Source of the DNA: JBCBCP01 sp039178165
Lineage (GTDB): Bacteria; Pseudomonadota; Alphaproteobacteria; Rhodobacterales; Rhodobacteraceae
Direction of reading: 5' to 3'
Assembly: GCA_039178165.1 (NCBI GenBank)
Contig: JBCDFL010000033.1
Coordinates: 1 to 22,196 of the forward strand
Length of the DNA: 22,196 bases
Made by a program: the position numbers and the translations under genes. Positions within the stretch are counted from its first letter, which is position 1, and each line of letters starts with the position of its first letter. Shown piece after piece: positions 1-7,250 of the stretch. The notes below the pieces were generated by a model. The model did no database searches, was not told where the DNA came from, and was given only the letters and a program-made list of their open reading frames with translations.

Positions 1-1422
1 ACCGGCCAGCGCTACGGAAACGCCACGCTGGGGCCGGGCCAGTTCTTCGGCGAGCTGAGCTTCATGACCGGCGCCGCCTCCTTCATGTCGAGCCGCGCGA
101 CGATGCCCTGCCGGGTCCTCACCGTCCCGCGGGAGCAAATGCTGCAACTGATGGCCGACACGCCCGAGATGTCGGACATCATCCTGACCGTCTTTGCCGC
201 GCGCCGCCGGCGGATCGTGGAAAGCAATCAGGGTGGCCTCACGCTGATCGGCATGGATGCCAGCCGCGACATCCGGCGCATCGCCTCCTTCGCCGCGCGC
301 AACCGCATCCCCTTCCGCACACTCGACGACGATGAGGGCCAAGAGGTGGCGGAGGTCTGCAAGATCGACACCGCCCGCCCGCAGGTCATCATCGGCAAGC
401 ACCAGGTCATCGACCCGCCCACGCCCCGCGCCGTGGCCGAAGCCCTGGGCCTCGCCGTCGCCCTGCAAAAAGAAGAGGTGTTCGACGTCGCCATCGTCGG
501 CGGCGGCCCGGCCGGCGTCTATGCAGGCGCCGAAGGGCTCTGCGCCGTCGTCCTCGAAGACCTGGCGATCGGCGGGCAGGCGGGCACGTCGTCAAGGATC
601 GAAAACTACATGGGCTTTCCCACCGGCATCTCCGGCGGTGACCTCGTGGGCCGTGGCGAGGTGCAGGCGATCAAGTTCGGCACCCGCTTCGCCGTGCCCA
701 CCCGCGCGACCGAGCTGCAGCAATGCCGCGAGAACCTCTTCCACATCTCCGTCGACAGTGGGGAGACGGTCAGCGCCCGCGCCCTCATCGTCGCCACGGG
801 CGTGCAATACCGCCGCCTGCCGCTGGCGGGGCTTGAGGATCTGGAAGGCGCGGGCGTCTACTACGCCGCCACGGATGTGGAAGCGCGCTGGTGCCGGGAG
901 ACCGAGGTCGTCGTGATCGGCGGGGGCAATTCGGCCGGCCAGGCGGCCATGTTCCTCAGCCGCTATGCCAAACACGTCAACGTGCTGGTGCGCGGCCCGG
1001 AGCTGGCCGCCTCCATGTCCGACTACCTGCTGACGCGGCTGCAGAACGATCCCTCCATCACCATCCACACCCGCACCGAAGTCACCGAGCTGCACGGTGA
1101 CGGCGCGCTGGAGGCGGTCACGATCCGCGACAACGCCGCCGGAGAGAGCTGGCGCCTGAACACCACCGCGCTCTTCATCATGGTCGGCGCCGCGCCGAAC
1201 ACCGGCTGGCTGTCGGGCCTCTGTGGTCTCGACGACAAGGGCTACGTCCGCACCGGGGTCGAGGCCGGCGGGCGCAGCACGTTCGAGACATCCTGCCACG
1301 GCCTTTTCGCCGTGGGCGACGTGCGCGCCACCTCCGTCAAACGCGTGGCGTCGGCGGTTGGCGAAGGCTCGGTCGTAATGTCCGCCGTCTGGGCGCATAT
1401 CGCGGAAACGGGCGGGCGGTAG
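1..1422 (+). CDS. Cyclic-nucleotide-binding / thioredoxin-reductase-like flavoprotein (5' end missing)
   Basis: The frame is open from the first base, so the true start lies upstream; 473 residues are visible. The first visible residues are the end of a cNMP-binding fold (FFGELSFMTG followed by SSRATM, the usual phosphate-binding cassette with its Arg). A thioredoxin-like linker follows (visible residues about 78-155). Then comes an FAD/NAD(P)-dependent pyridine nucleotide-disulfide oxidoreductase module: FAD loop GGGPAG near 167-172, IGGQAGTSSRIENYMGFP, NADPH loop VIGGGNSAG near 306, and the FAD motif AVGDVR near 438-443. The CxxC of classical TrxB is absent; the equivalent position reads YYAATD. 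Known relatives are fusion proteins often annotated as thioredoxin reductase, but without the dithiol the electron acceptor is unknown. The helix after the FAD loop looks about four residues short compared with the family as I remember it. Role in cyclic-nucleotide-responsive redox control is inference. Confidence 0.88.
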   Translation, partial: TGQRYGNATLGPGQFFGELSFMTGAASFMSSRATMPCRVLTVPREQMLQLMADTPEMSDIILTVFAARRRRIVESNQGGLTLIGMDASRDIRRIASFAARNRIPFRTLDDDEGQEVAEVCKIDTARPQVIIGKHQVIDPPTPRAVAEALGLAVALQKEEVFDVAIVGGGPAGVYAGAEGLCAVVLEDLAIGGQAGTSSRIENYMGFPTGISGGDLVGRGEVQAIKFGTRFAVPTRATELQQCRENLFHISVDSGETVSARALIVATGVQYRRLPLAGLEDLEGAGVYYAATDVEARWCRETEVVVIGGGNSAGQAAMFLSRYAKHVNVLVRGPELAASMSDYLLTRLQNDPSITIHTRTEVTELHGDGALEAVTIRDNAAGESWRLNTTALFIMVGAAPNTGWLSGLCGLDDKGYVRTGVEAGGRSTFETSCHGLFAVGDVRATSVKRVASAVGEGSVVMSAVWAHIAETGGR

Positions 1423-1525
1423 TCGGTGCCAGACGCACCAGCTTTGACGGTTCCGATCCTATAGCTCGGTTAGCTGGAGCCTGACTGATCCGTTCTCCTT
1501 GCGACGGCCCCGCGGGCAGACCGAG

Positions 1526-1579
1526 CCCGTTGGAACAACGGGCCGCGCCGTCCCGCCCCCACCGGGGCGGCACTGCCCT
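1526..1579. repeat. GC-rich hairpin repeat, family II, copy 1
   Basis: A perfect 7-bp stem (CCCGTTG, loop gaa, CAACGGG; 1526-1542) runs directly into a GC-rich block at 1540-1560, which differs at one base from 10519-10539. Both copies end with CGGCRCTGCCCT (here 1568-1579). The block can also pair internally (CCGCCCC with GGGGCGG). It lies about 100 bases after the flavoprotein stop and about 415 bases before ileS. Its role is unknown; it may act as a 3' mRNA stabiliser or a DNA-binding site. Confidence 0.6.
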
Positions 1580-1615
1580 TGCTCATTTACTGCAACGGCT
1601 TCGGACAATTCGAGA

Positions 1616-1831
1616 ATGCTGTCTGGGGCGCAGGGATCGGTCCTCTGCCAGCACCATTTTCGCCAGCCCTATGGCGCCGCACCCCTCGGCCGGCGCACCG
1701 TCGTCGGCTGTGTGTGGGCGCTGGACCTAATCGCTTTCGACGCCGCCGCCTGGCGCCGTCACATGATGGGCTCGGCCCCGGACCTGGACGCCTATCTGGC
1801 CGCCTGGGCCACCGGACAGCGGGGCTTGTGA
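1616..1831 (+). pseudogene. Possible gene remnant or small ORF (71 codons)
   Basis: This frame has strongly G/C-biased third codon positions from about 1650 to its TGA and reads like a natural C-terminus (VVGCVWALDLIAFDAAAWRR, then a stretch ending AAWATGQRGL). The part before 1650 has weaker bias, and no Shine-Dalgarno sequence precedes the ATG. I do not recognise the family. The best guess is the tail of a decayed gene; a genuine small gene is possible. The end of this frame overlaps the -35 element proposed for ileS, which argues mildly against active use. Confidence 0.3.
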
Positions 1832-1854
1832 GCCGGACGCCGCCTTTCTATAAC
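1826..1854 (+). promoter_or_regulatory. Candidate sigma-70 promoter for ileS
   Basis: TTGTGA (1826-1831), a 17-base spacer and TATAAC (1849-1854) form a good housekeeping-type promoter, with 5 of 6 matches at -10 and 4 of 6 at -35. Transcription would start near 1861, leaving a leader of about 130 bases before ileS. It stands out because the surrounding DNA is very GC-rich. Confidence 0.5.
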
Positions 1855-1898
1855 GCCGCCATGACGCACCTCTTCGGCCTCATTATTCGAATTACGTC

Positions 1899-1929
1899 CC
1901 CGGCGCTCTGATCCCCATGAGACGCCGGG
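1899..1929 (+). other. Hairpin in the ileS leader
   Basis: CCCGGCG (1899-1905) pairs perfectly with CGCCGGG (1923-1929) around a 17-base loop that can add a CTC/GAG pairing. It sits in the proposed ileS leader, about 65 bases before the start codon. No T-run follows, so it is not an intrinsic terminator, and I see no T-box features. Any regulatory role is speculative. Confidence 0.35.
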
Positions 1930-1993
1930 CCAAGGTGCTTGAGCCATCGCACCGCCCTCACCACAGACCGACGCTTGCCAAAGGACGCCCGCA

Positions 1994-4918
1994 ATGTGCG
2001 CCGATGCCGTAAAAGACACCCCCGCCTACAAAGACACCCTGACCCTGCCGCAGACCGAGTTCCCGATGCGCGCGGGCCTGCCCAAACGCGAGCCCGATTG
2101 GCTGGCGCGCTGGGCGCAGATGGGCGTCTATGACCGCCTGCGCGAAAAGCAGAACCGCCCGCCCTTCACCCTCCATGACGGCCCGCCCTACGCCAACGGC
2201 CACCTGCATATCGGCCACGCGCTGAACAAGACGATCAAGGACATGATCGTCCGCAGCCACCAAATGATGGGCTACGACAGCCGCTACATCCCCGGCTGGG
2301 ACTGCCACGGCCTGCCCATCGAGTGGAAGATCGAAGAGCAATACCGCAAGAAGGGCCGCAATAAGGACGACGTGCCGATCAACGAGTTCCGGGGCGAGTG
2401 CCGCGACTTCGCCGCCCACTGGGTCGGCGTGCAGACCGAGGAATTTCAGCGCCTCGGCGTCACCGGCAATTGGGCCGAGCCGTACCTGACGATGAACTTC
2501 CACGCCGAGCGGGTGATCGCCGAAGAGTTCATGAAGTTCCTGATGAACGGCACGCTCTACCAAGGCTCCAAGCCCGTCATGTGGTCCCCGATGGAGCAGA
2601 CGGCCCTCGCCGAGGCGGAGGTCGAATATCACGACAAGGACAGCTTCACGATCTGGGTGAAGTTCCGGGTCGTCGGCACAGGCGACGCGACACTCGACAG
2701 CGCGCAGGTGGTGATCTGGACCACGACGCCGTGGACCATGCCGTCCAACAAGGCGGTCGTTTATGGCGAGGACATCGCCTACGGCCTCTACGAAGTCACG
2801 GGTCGCCCCGAAGAGTGCTGGGCGACCATCGGCGACCGCTACATCCTGGCCGATGCGCTGGCCGCTGACGTGCTGGGCCGCGCGCGGCTCGATGACACCA
2901 TGTACCGCCGCCTGTGCGACGTCACGCAAGAGGACCTCGCCAAGATCAAGCTCACCCACCCCCTTGCCGGCGCCGACGGCGCCAACGGCGAATGGGATGG
3001 CATCCGCGACTTCCGCGCCGCGGACTTCGTAACCGACACCGAAGGCACCGGCTTTGTCCACTGCGCGCCCTCTCACGGGATGGAGGAATACGAGCTCTAC
3101 CGCGACCTCGGCATGCTGCAAGAGGTCATCACCTATAACGTGATGGACGACGGCTCCTTCCGCGCGGACCTGCCCTTCTTCGGCGGCAAGTATATCCTCT
3201 CCCGCAAGGGCGGAGAGGGCGACGCGAATAAAGCTGTCATCGACAAGCTGGCAGAGGTCGGCGGCCTCTTGGCCCGCGGCAAGATCCACCACTCCTACCC
3301 GCATTCCTGGCGCTCCAAGGCCCCGGTTATCTACCGCAACACGCCCCAATGGTTTGCCGCCATCGACAAGCCGGTGGGCGACGGGCAGGACACCCACGGC
3401 AAGACGATTCGCGAACGCGCCCTGACGGAGATCGACAACGTCAACTGGACCCCGCAATCCGGCCGCAACCGCCTTCATTCGATGATGGAAGCGCGGCCCG
3501 ACTGGGTTCTCAGCCGCCAACGCGCCTGGGGCGTCCCGCTGACCTGCTTCACCAAGAAAGGCGCGCTGCCCACCGACGCGGACTTCCTCCTCCGCAACCC
3601 AGAGGTCAACGCCCGCATCGCCGAGGCGTTCGAGGCCGAGGGCGCGGACGCCTGGTACAAGGACGGCGCCAAAGAACGGTTCCTCGGCGGCCTCGTCGAC
3701 CCCGAGGCCTACGACCAGGTCATGGACATCCTCGACGTCTGGTTCGACTCCGGCTCCACCCACGCCTTCACCCTGCGCGACCGCGCGGACGGGACCGAGG
3801 ACGGCATCGCCGACGTCTACATGGAAGGCACCGACCAGCACCGCGGCTGGTTCCACTCGTCCCTGCTGCAATCGGTCGGCACCACGGGCCGCGCGCCCTA
3901 TCGCAACGTGGTCACGCATGGCTTCACGCTCGATGAAAAGGGCCTGAAGATGTCGAAATCCATCGGCAACACGATCGTGCCCGAGGAGGTCGTCAAGCAA
4001 TACGGCGCCGATATCCTGCGCCTGTGGGTGGCCCAAACCGACTACACCGCCGACCAGCGCATCGGGCCGGAAATCCTGAAGGGCGTCGCCGACAGCTACC
4101 GCCGCCTGCGCAACACCTTCCGCTACCTTCTGGGCGCGCGAGTTGAAGGAACGCCCGCCATGGACCCCGCAGAGATGCCGGAGCTGGAGCGCTGGGTCCT
4201 GCACCGCCTCGCACAGCTCGACGCGCAGGTGCGTGCGGGCTACGCGCGGTTCGACTTTCAGGCCGTGTGGCAGGCCGTCTTCACCTTCGCGACGCTGGAC
4301 CTGTCGGCCTTCTACTTCGACATCCGCAAGGACGCGCTCTATTGCGACGGCACGACGAACCGCCGGCAGGCCGCGCGCCACGTCATGGATTTGATCCTGG
4401 AGCGCCTGAACACCTGGCTCGCCCCCATCCTCGTCTTCACGATGGAGGAGGCCTGGCTGGAACGCTCGGGCGGCGCGGGATCGATCCACCTCGAGGACAT
4501 GCCCGCCACGCCGGAGGCCTGGCTCGACGACGCGCTCGCGGACAAATGGGCCAAGGTCCGCCGCGCCCGCCGCGTCGTGACCGGCGCTTTGGAGGTCGAA
4601 CGGCGGGCCAAAACCATCGGCTCCAGCCTCGAGGCCGCGCCGCAGGTCTTCGTGGACGCGGAGACGGCGGCGATCCTGGACAGCGTCGCCTTCGAGGATG
4701 TCTGCATCACCTCCCAGATCGAGGTGATCGCCGGGACCGCGCCAGACGGCGCCTTCACCCTCGACGACACGCCCGGCATCGGCGTGGTCTTCCAGCGCGC
4801 GCAAGGGGGCAAATGCCAGCGCTCGTGGAAGATCCTGCCCGAGGTCGGCCAATACGTGCCGGACGACGTGTGCAAGCGCTGCTCGGAGGCGCTGGCCGAA
4901 CAGGGCTATGGCGCCTGA
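1994..4918 (+). CDS. ileS: Isoleucyl-tRNA synthetase
   Basis: Charges tRNA-Ile with isoleucine in the cytoplasm; a class I synthetase of 974 residues, in the usual bacterial size range. The HIGH motif is at 72-75 (ANGHLHIGH) and KMSKS at 652-656; together they bind ATP. The CP1 editing domain lies between them. The start ATG is preceded by AAAGGAC at a suitable distance. The C-terminal zinc-binding segment reads KCQRSW at 940-945 and CKRC at 960-963, so the usual second Cys of the first knuckle is Ser944. The gene overlaps the following DUF3253 gene by 11 bases, which suggests translational coupling. Codon bias is typical of the window. A huge antisense frame covers the gene and is a shadow of the GC bias. 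Confidence 0.98.
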   Translation: MCADAVKDTPAYKDTLTLPQTEFPMRAGLPKREPDWLARWAQMGVYDRLREKQNRPPFTLHDGPPYANGHLHIGHALNKTIKDMIVRSHQMMGYDSRYIPGWDCHGLPIEWKIEEQYRKKGRNKDDVPINEFRGECRDFAAHWVGVQTEEFQRLGVTGNWAEPYLTMNFHAERVIAEEFMKFLMNGTLYQGSKPVMWSPMEQTALAEAEVEYHDKDSFTIWVKFRVVGTGDATLDSAQVVIWTTTPWTMPSNKAVVYGEDIAYGLYEVTGRPEECWATIGDRYILADALAADVLGRARLDDTMYRRLCDVTQEDLAKIKLTHPLAGADGANGEWDGIRDFRAADFVTDTEGTGFVHCAPSHGMEEYELYRDLGMLQEVITYNVMDDGSFRADLPFFGGKYILSRKGGEGDANKAVIDKLAEVGGLLARGKIHHSYPHSWRSKAPVIYRNTPQWFAAIDKPVGDGQDTHGKTIRERALTEIDNVNWTPQSGRNRLHSMMEARPDWVLSRQRAWGVPLTCFTKKGALPTDADFLLRNPEVNARIAEAFEAEGADAWYKDGAKERFLGGLVDPEAYDQVMDILDVWFDSGSTHAFTLRDRADGTEDGIADVYMEGTDQHRGWFHSSLLQSVGTTGRAPYRNVVTHGFTLDEKGLKMSKSIGNTIVPEEVVKQYGADILRLWVAQTDYTADQRIGPEILKGVADSYRRLRNTFRYLLGARVEGTPAMDPAEMPELERWVLHRLAQLDAQVRAGYARFDFQAVWQAVFTFATLDLSAFYFDIRKDALYCDGTTNRRQAARHVMDLILERLNTWLAPILVFTMEEAWLERSGGAGSIHLEDMPATPEAWLDDALADKWAKVRRARRVVTGALEVERRAKTIGSSLEAAPQVFVDAETAAILDSVAFEDVCITSQIEVIAGTAPDGAFTLDDTPGIGVVFQRAQGGKCQRSWKILPEVGQYVPDDVCKRCSEALAEQGYGA

Positions 4919-5159
4919 GGTGACGGATGCCCGGATCGCGGAGGTGCTTCGCGATCTGGCGCACCGTCGCGGCCTCGGCAAAACCTTCTGCCCGTCCGAG
5001 GCCGCCCGCGCCCTCTCCGCGGACTGGCGCCAGCTCATGGCTGAGGTGCGCAGGGTGGCTGCGGCCATGCCGGACGTGGCGGCGACCCAGCAAGGCAAGC
5101 CAGTGGATCCCGAGACGGCGCGGGGTCCCATTCGTCTGGGTTTGGCCTCCAAAAGCTGA
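4908..5159 (+). CDS. DUF3253 family small protein
   Basis: An 83-residue protein whose sequence fits the DUF3253 family, a small winged-helix-like domain of unknown function: GKTFCPSEAARAL near 24-36, DWRQLM near 39-44, and the closing GKPVDPETARGPIRL near 63-77. Length is normal for the family. The ATG lies inside the last codons of ileS in another frame (11-base overlap) with GGG a few bases upstream, so translation is probably coupled to ileS. The family's role is not established; a nucleic-acid-binding role is inference from the fold. Confidence 0.85.
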   Translation: MAPEVTDARIAEVLRDLAHRRGLGKTFCPSEAARALSADWRQLMAEVRRVAAAMPDVAATQQGKPVDPETARGPIRLGLASKS

Positions 5160-5170
5160 CCGCCCCCGAC

Positions 5171-5308
5171 GCGCTCAGCCCCCAGGCCTCCGCCGGATGT
5201 CGACCGAGCGTGACGCGCAGCGGCGCGCGAGAGGGACGCCTGCCGCCTCCTCTCGTGGGCGGCAGGCGGCCCACGCCACCCACGCGGCCGGCTTGGGCTA
5301 AGCACGAG
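5171..5308. repeat. Structured repeat family I, copy A
   Basis: Begins GCGCTCAGCC and ends GGGCTAAGCACGAG, so the ends are near inverted repeats (8 of 9 positions). Inside is a perfect 10-bp stem, GCCTGCCGCC with GGCGGCAGGC, and the block CACGCCACCCACGCGG shared with other copies. The first internal stem is poorly paired: its left arm (GGCCTCC) is of one type and its right arm (GGATGTC) of another. It starts 11 bases after the DUF3253 stop. Confidence 0.8.
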
Positions 5309-5352
5309 CGTTGTCGGAAGCAGGAACTCCTCCCTGGCAAGCCCATGCATCA

Positions 5353-5457
5353 GCGCTCAGCCTACCGGCCTCCGCCAGGAGGCCGACACGCCTGCCGCCC
5401 CCCTGCGGCTGGCGTGTCCCACGCCACCCGCGCGGCAGGCTTTGGGCTGAGCACGAG
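5353..5457. repeat. Structured repeat family I, copy B
   Basis: The most regular copy. Outer ends GCGCTCAGCC and GGGCTGAGCACGAG pair. Hairpin 1 is CGGCCTCC (5366-5373), loop gcca, GGAGGCCG (5378-5385). Hairpin 2 is GACACGCC (5385-5392) with GGCGTGTC (5411-5418), with a further inner GCCGC/GCGGC pairing. The predicted fold is a stem enclosing two hairpins. Confidence 0.85.
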
Positions 5458-5502
5458 CGGCGTCGGTGGACAATATTTCGTCCCTCTAAACTGTAGACCT
5501 TC

Positions 5503-5664
5503 GCGCTCAGCCCCCAGGCCTCCGCCGGATGTCGACCCAGCGTGACGCGCAGCGGCGCGCGGAGCCTGGAAGCGTATCGCGAAGCGATGCGCGAGAGGGA
5601 CGCCTGCCGCCCCTCTGCGCTTGGCGTGTTCAACGCCACCCACGCGGCAGGCTTGGGGCTGAGC
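5503..5664. repeat. Structured repeat family I, copy C
   Basis: Outer arms GCTCAGCCCC and GGGGCTGAGC form a perfect 10-bp inverted repeat. The left half closely follows copy A over about 45 bases, then gains an insertion that itself forms a hairpin (GCGTATCGC, gaa, GCGATGCGC with one wobble). Like copy A it combines the GGCCTCC left arm with the GGATGTC right arm in the first internal stem. Confidence 0.8.
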
Positions 5665-5700
5665 GATCCCAATATCTCAGACGCGACATCATCAGACTCC

Positions 5701-5728
5701 GTAGGATGGGCAATATTGCCGACCTTAC
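5701..5728. repeat. 28-base near-palindrome, GTAGG type
   Basis: The 28 bases match their own reverse complement at 22 positions, centred on CAATATTG. The left end GTAGGATGGGC resembles the second palindrome at 5883 (GTAGGGTGTGC). Both sit in the spacers around repeat copy D. I recall similar GTAGGGTG-type palindromes scattered in many bacteria, but this was not checked. Confidence 0.55.
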
Positions 5729-5753
5729 CTCCAGGCCCCAAGCAGAGTTCTCA

Positions 5754-5829
5754 ATGCTTAGTCCACCGGCCTCCGCGAGGAGGCCGACACGCCGACCGCC
5801 CCCCCCGTGGGCGGCTTGTGCTAAGCACC
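5754..5829. repeat. Structured repeat family I, copy D (short)
   Basis: Outer arms are GCTTAG (5756-5761) and CTAAGC (5821-5826), paired perfectly but with a C-to-T and matching G-to-A change relative to copies B and C, which is a compensatory substitution. Hairpin 1 is the same as in copy B apart from the loop (CGGCCTCC, gcga, GGAGGCCG). The second hairpin is reduced to a CCGCCC/GGGCGG stem. Confidence 0.8.
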
Positions 5830-5869
5830 GAAATTGGGGTGGCACCTTAAAATTGCCAAACCGCCACAG

Positions 5870-5906
5870 CCTACGAACCCCGTAGGGTGTGCATTCATTG
5901 CGCACC
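5870..5906. repeat. Double hairpin with GTAGGGTG motif
   Basis: CCTACG (5870-5875) pairs with CGTAGG (5881-5886). Directly after, GGTGTGCA (5886-5893) pairs with TGCGCACC (5899-5906) around a 5-base loop with one wobble. It lies about 60 bases upstream of the ogt start and may fall in its leader. Confidence 0.5.
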
Positions 5907-5964
5907 GCCCCCTCCCACACGATCCGGGTTGAGGCATACGCCCGCACACTCCACACTCCCAGCT

Positions 5965-6429
5965 ATGTACCACCGCGATATCGACACTCCCTGGGGCACG
6001 CTCTGCCTGACCGAAGAGGACGGCGCGCTGACCCTTATCCGCTGGGACGACACCGGCAGGCAAGACGACACGCCCCTCCTGCGCGAAGCCGCCGCGCAGC
6101 TCACCGCCTACACCCAATCCCGCCTCAAAACCTTCGACCTGCCCACGCGCGTGCCCAAAGGCCTTCAAGCGGCGGTCTGCGCCGCCATGCAGGCCATCCC
6201 TCTGGGCGAGACCTGCACCTACGGTGAGATCGCCCGGCAGGTCGGCGCCTCGGCCCAGGCGGTCGGGCAGGCTTGTGGGCGCAATCCGATCCCCATCGTG
6301 ATCCCCTGTCACAGGGTGTTGGGCGCCGCTGGCCTCACCGGTTTCTCCGCACCGGGCGGAGTGGAGACGAAGGTCGCCCTGCTGCGCCACGAAGGCGCCA
6401 GCACGGCCCAGGGCGGCTTCCTGATCTAG
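5965..6429 (+). CDS. ogt: Methylated-DNA--protein-cysteine S-methyltransferase
   Basis: A 154-residue suicide repair protein that transfers the alkyl group from O6-alkylguanine to its own cysteine. The active site IPCHRV is present (PCHR at 114-117, Cys115), preceded by the helix-turn-helix region (TCTYGEIARQVGASAQAVGQ) and the ACGRNPIPIVIP strand. Length suits the Ogt/AdaB type without an Ada N-terminal domain. I chose this ATG because the N-terminus YHRDIDTPWGTLCLTEEDGAL matches how such proteins begin; the longer frame upstream runs through the repeat region. No strong ribosome site is visible. It converges with pcs, leaving 12 bases between the two stops and no obvious terminator. Confidence 0.94.
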   Translation: MYHRDIDTPWGTLCLTEEDGALTLIRWDDTGRQDDTPLLREAAAQLTAYTQSRLKTFDLPTRVPKGLQAAVCAAMQAIPLGETCTYGEIARQVGASAQAVGQACGRNPIPIVIPCHRVLGAAGLTGFSAPGGVETKVALLRHEGASTAQGGFLI

Positions 6430-6441
6430 CGCAGCGGCCCC

Positions 6442-7137
6442 TCAGCCGTCGGGTCCGTAGAGGACCTGCTGCAAAATCCCCGCCAGCAGCAGATACAAAG
6501 AGCATATGACCAGCCCCACCTGCGCCCAGGAATTGGGGTAGAAATCCACCCACGCCGCCCAGGCGGCAAAGCCCGTCCAGGCCAGGGCCAGCGGCAAGGT
6601 CAGCCAGCGCCAGCGATCCGTCCGCACCGGATGCACGAATTTGAGCGGCAGGAACATCGCCACCGACAGCAGCGCCACCAGCGCAAAGGACACCCAAAAA
6701 TTCGGCTGCGTGGCAAAGATCACGACCACGACCATGTTCCAGCACCCCGGAAAGCCGCTGAACGAATTGTCCTTCGTCTTCATCCGCGTGTCCGCGAAAT
6801 AGAGCGCCGAGGCGAAAGAGATCACGATGATCGCGAACCACCCCGTCCAGCCATCCATCAGACCCGATTGGAACAAGGCAAAGGCCGGGATGAACACGTA
6901 GGTCAGGTAGTCGATGATCAGGTCCAGCAGCACCCCGTCGAACTCGGGCGCATTGGCCTTCACATCGAAATGCCGCGCCATCGGCCCGTCCACGCCGTCC
7001 ACGGCAAAGGCCGCGACCAGCCACAGATACATCATGGCCCAATCGCCCTGAGCGGCCTCCAGCATAGCGAGCATCGCAAGAACCGCGCCCACGGCGGTAA
7101 AGAGGTGAACACCCAGGGCGGCCAGTCTGTTGGTCAT
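6442..7137 (-). CDS. pcs: Phosphatidylcholine synthase
   Basis: An integral membrane enzyme of 231 residues that condenses CDP-diacylglycerol with choline to give phosphatidylcholine, a lipid made by many host-associated and marine alphaproteobacteria. The CDP-alcohol phosphotransferase signature is visible as D50-G51-x2-A54-R55, then G68, D72 and D76. The 12-residue gap between AR and G is longer than the general family pattern and, as I recall, typical of Pcs. Several hydrophobic segments (about 8-28, 33-48, 78-92, 97-112 and further C-terminal ones) fit the expected membrane topology. The ATG has only a weak ribosome site. It appears to be transcribed alone. Confidence 0.93.
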   Translation of the reverse strand: MTNRLAALGVHLFTAVGAVLAMLAMLEAAQGDWAMMYLWLVAAFAVDGVDGPMARHFDVKANAPEFDGVLLDLIIDYLTYVFIPAFALFQSGLMDGWTGWFAIIVISFASALYFADTRMKTKDNSFSGFPGCWNMVVVVIFATQPNFWVSFALVALLSVAMFLPLKFVHPVRTDRWRWLTLPLALAWTGFAAWAAWVDFYPNSWAQVGLVICSLYLLLAGILQQVLYGPDG

Positions 7138-7250
7138 AGGACCGTCATAAATGCAGGGCAGCGGGGCACAACCCCCGCGGCCCCGAAATCGACACCGGCA
7201 CGCGGGCTGGCCTTGGCATCGGCTGAATGCTCAAACCGCATCCCACCCAC

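Larger units (their letters stand above)
5160..5964. other. Gene-free region of 805 bases filled with structured repeats
   Basis: No frame here has a convincing start, ribosome site or family match. The open frames on both strands give low-complexity Arg/Pro/Gly-rich peptides that recur because the DNA repeats. The stretch holds four copies of one palindromic repeat (5171-5308, 5353-5457, 5503-5664, 5754-5829), separated by short AT-richer spacers, and two smaller palindromes (5701-5728, 5870-5906). It separates the ileS operon from ogt. Confidence 0.8.

Noticed and set aside
1461..1480. tRNA-like D-arm sequence (TAGCTCGGTTAGCTGGAGC)
   Set aside because: No matching anticodon stem or T-arm follows, and the acceptor ends cannot be paired.
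1958..5350. An 1130-codon open frame on the minus strand opposite ileS
   Set aside because: Its sequence is the low-complexity Val/Gly/Asp/Arg-rich type produced opposite GC3-biased genes; ileS on the plus strand has all family motifs. The N-terminal part reads through the repeats.
5171..5829. CRISPR array
   Set aside because: Copies are 76-162 bases, differ in length and sequence, have internal stems, and have irregular spacers; no cas genes are nearby.
5210..5885. Several 90-147 codon frames on both strands in the repeat region
   Set aside because: They recur in sequence only because the DNA repeats, lack ribosome sites, and give Pro/Arg/Gly-rich peptides.
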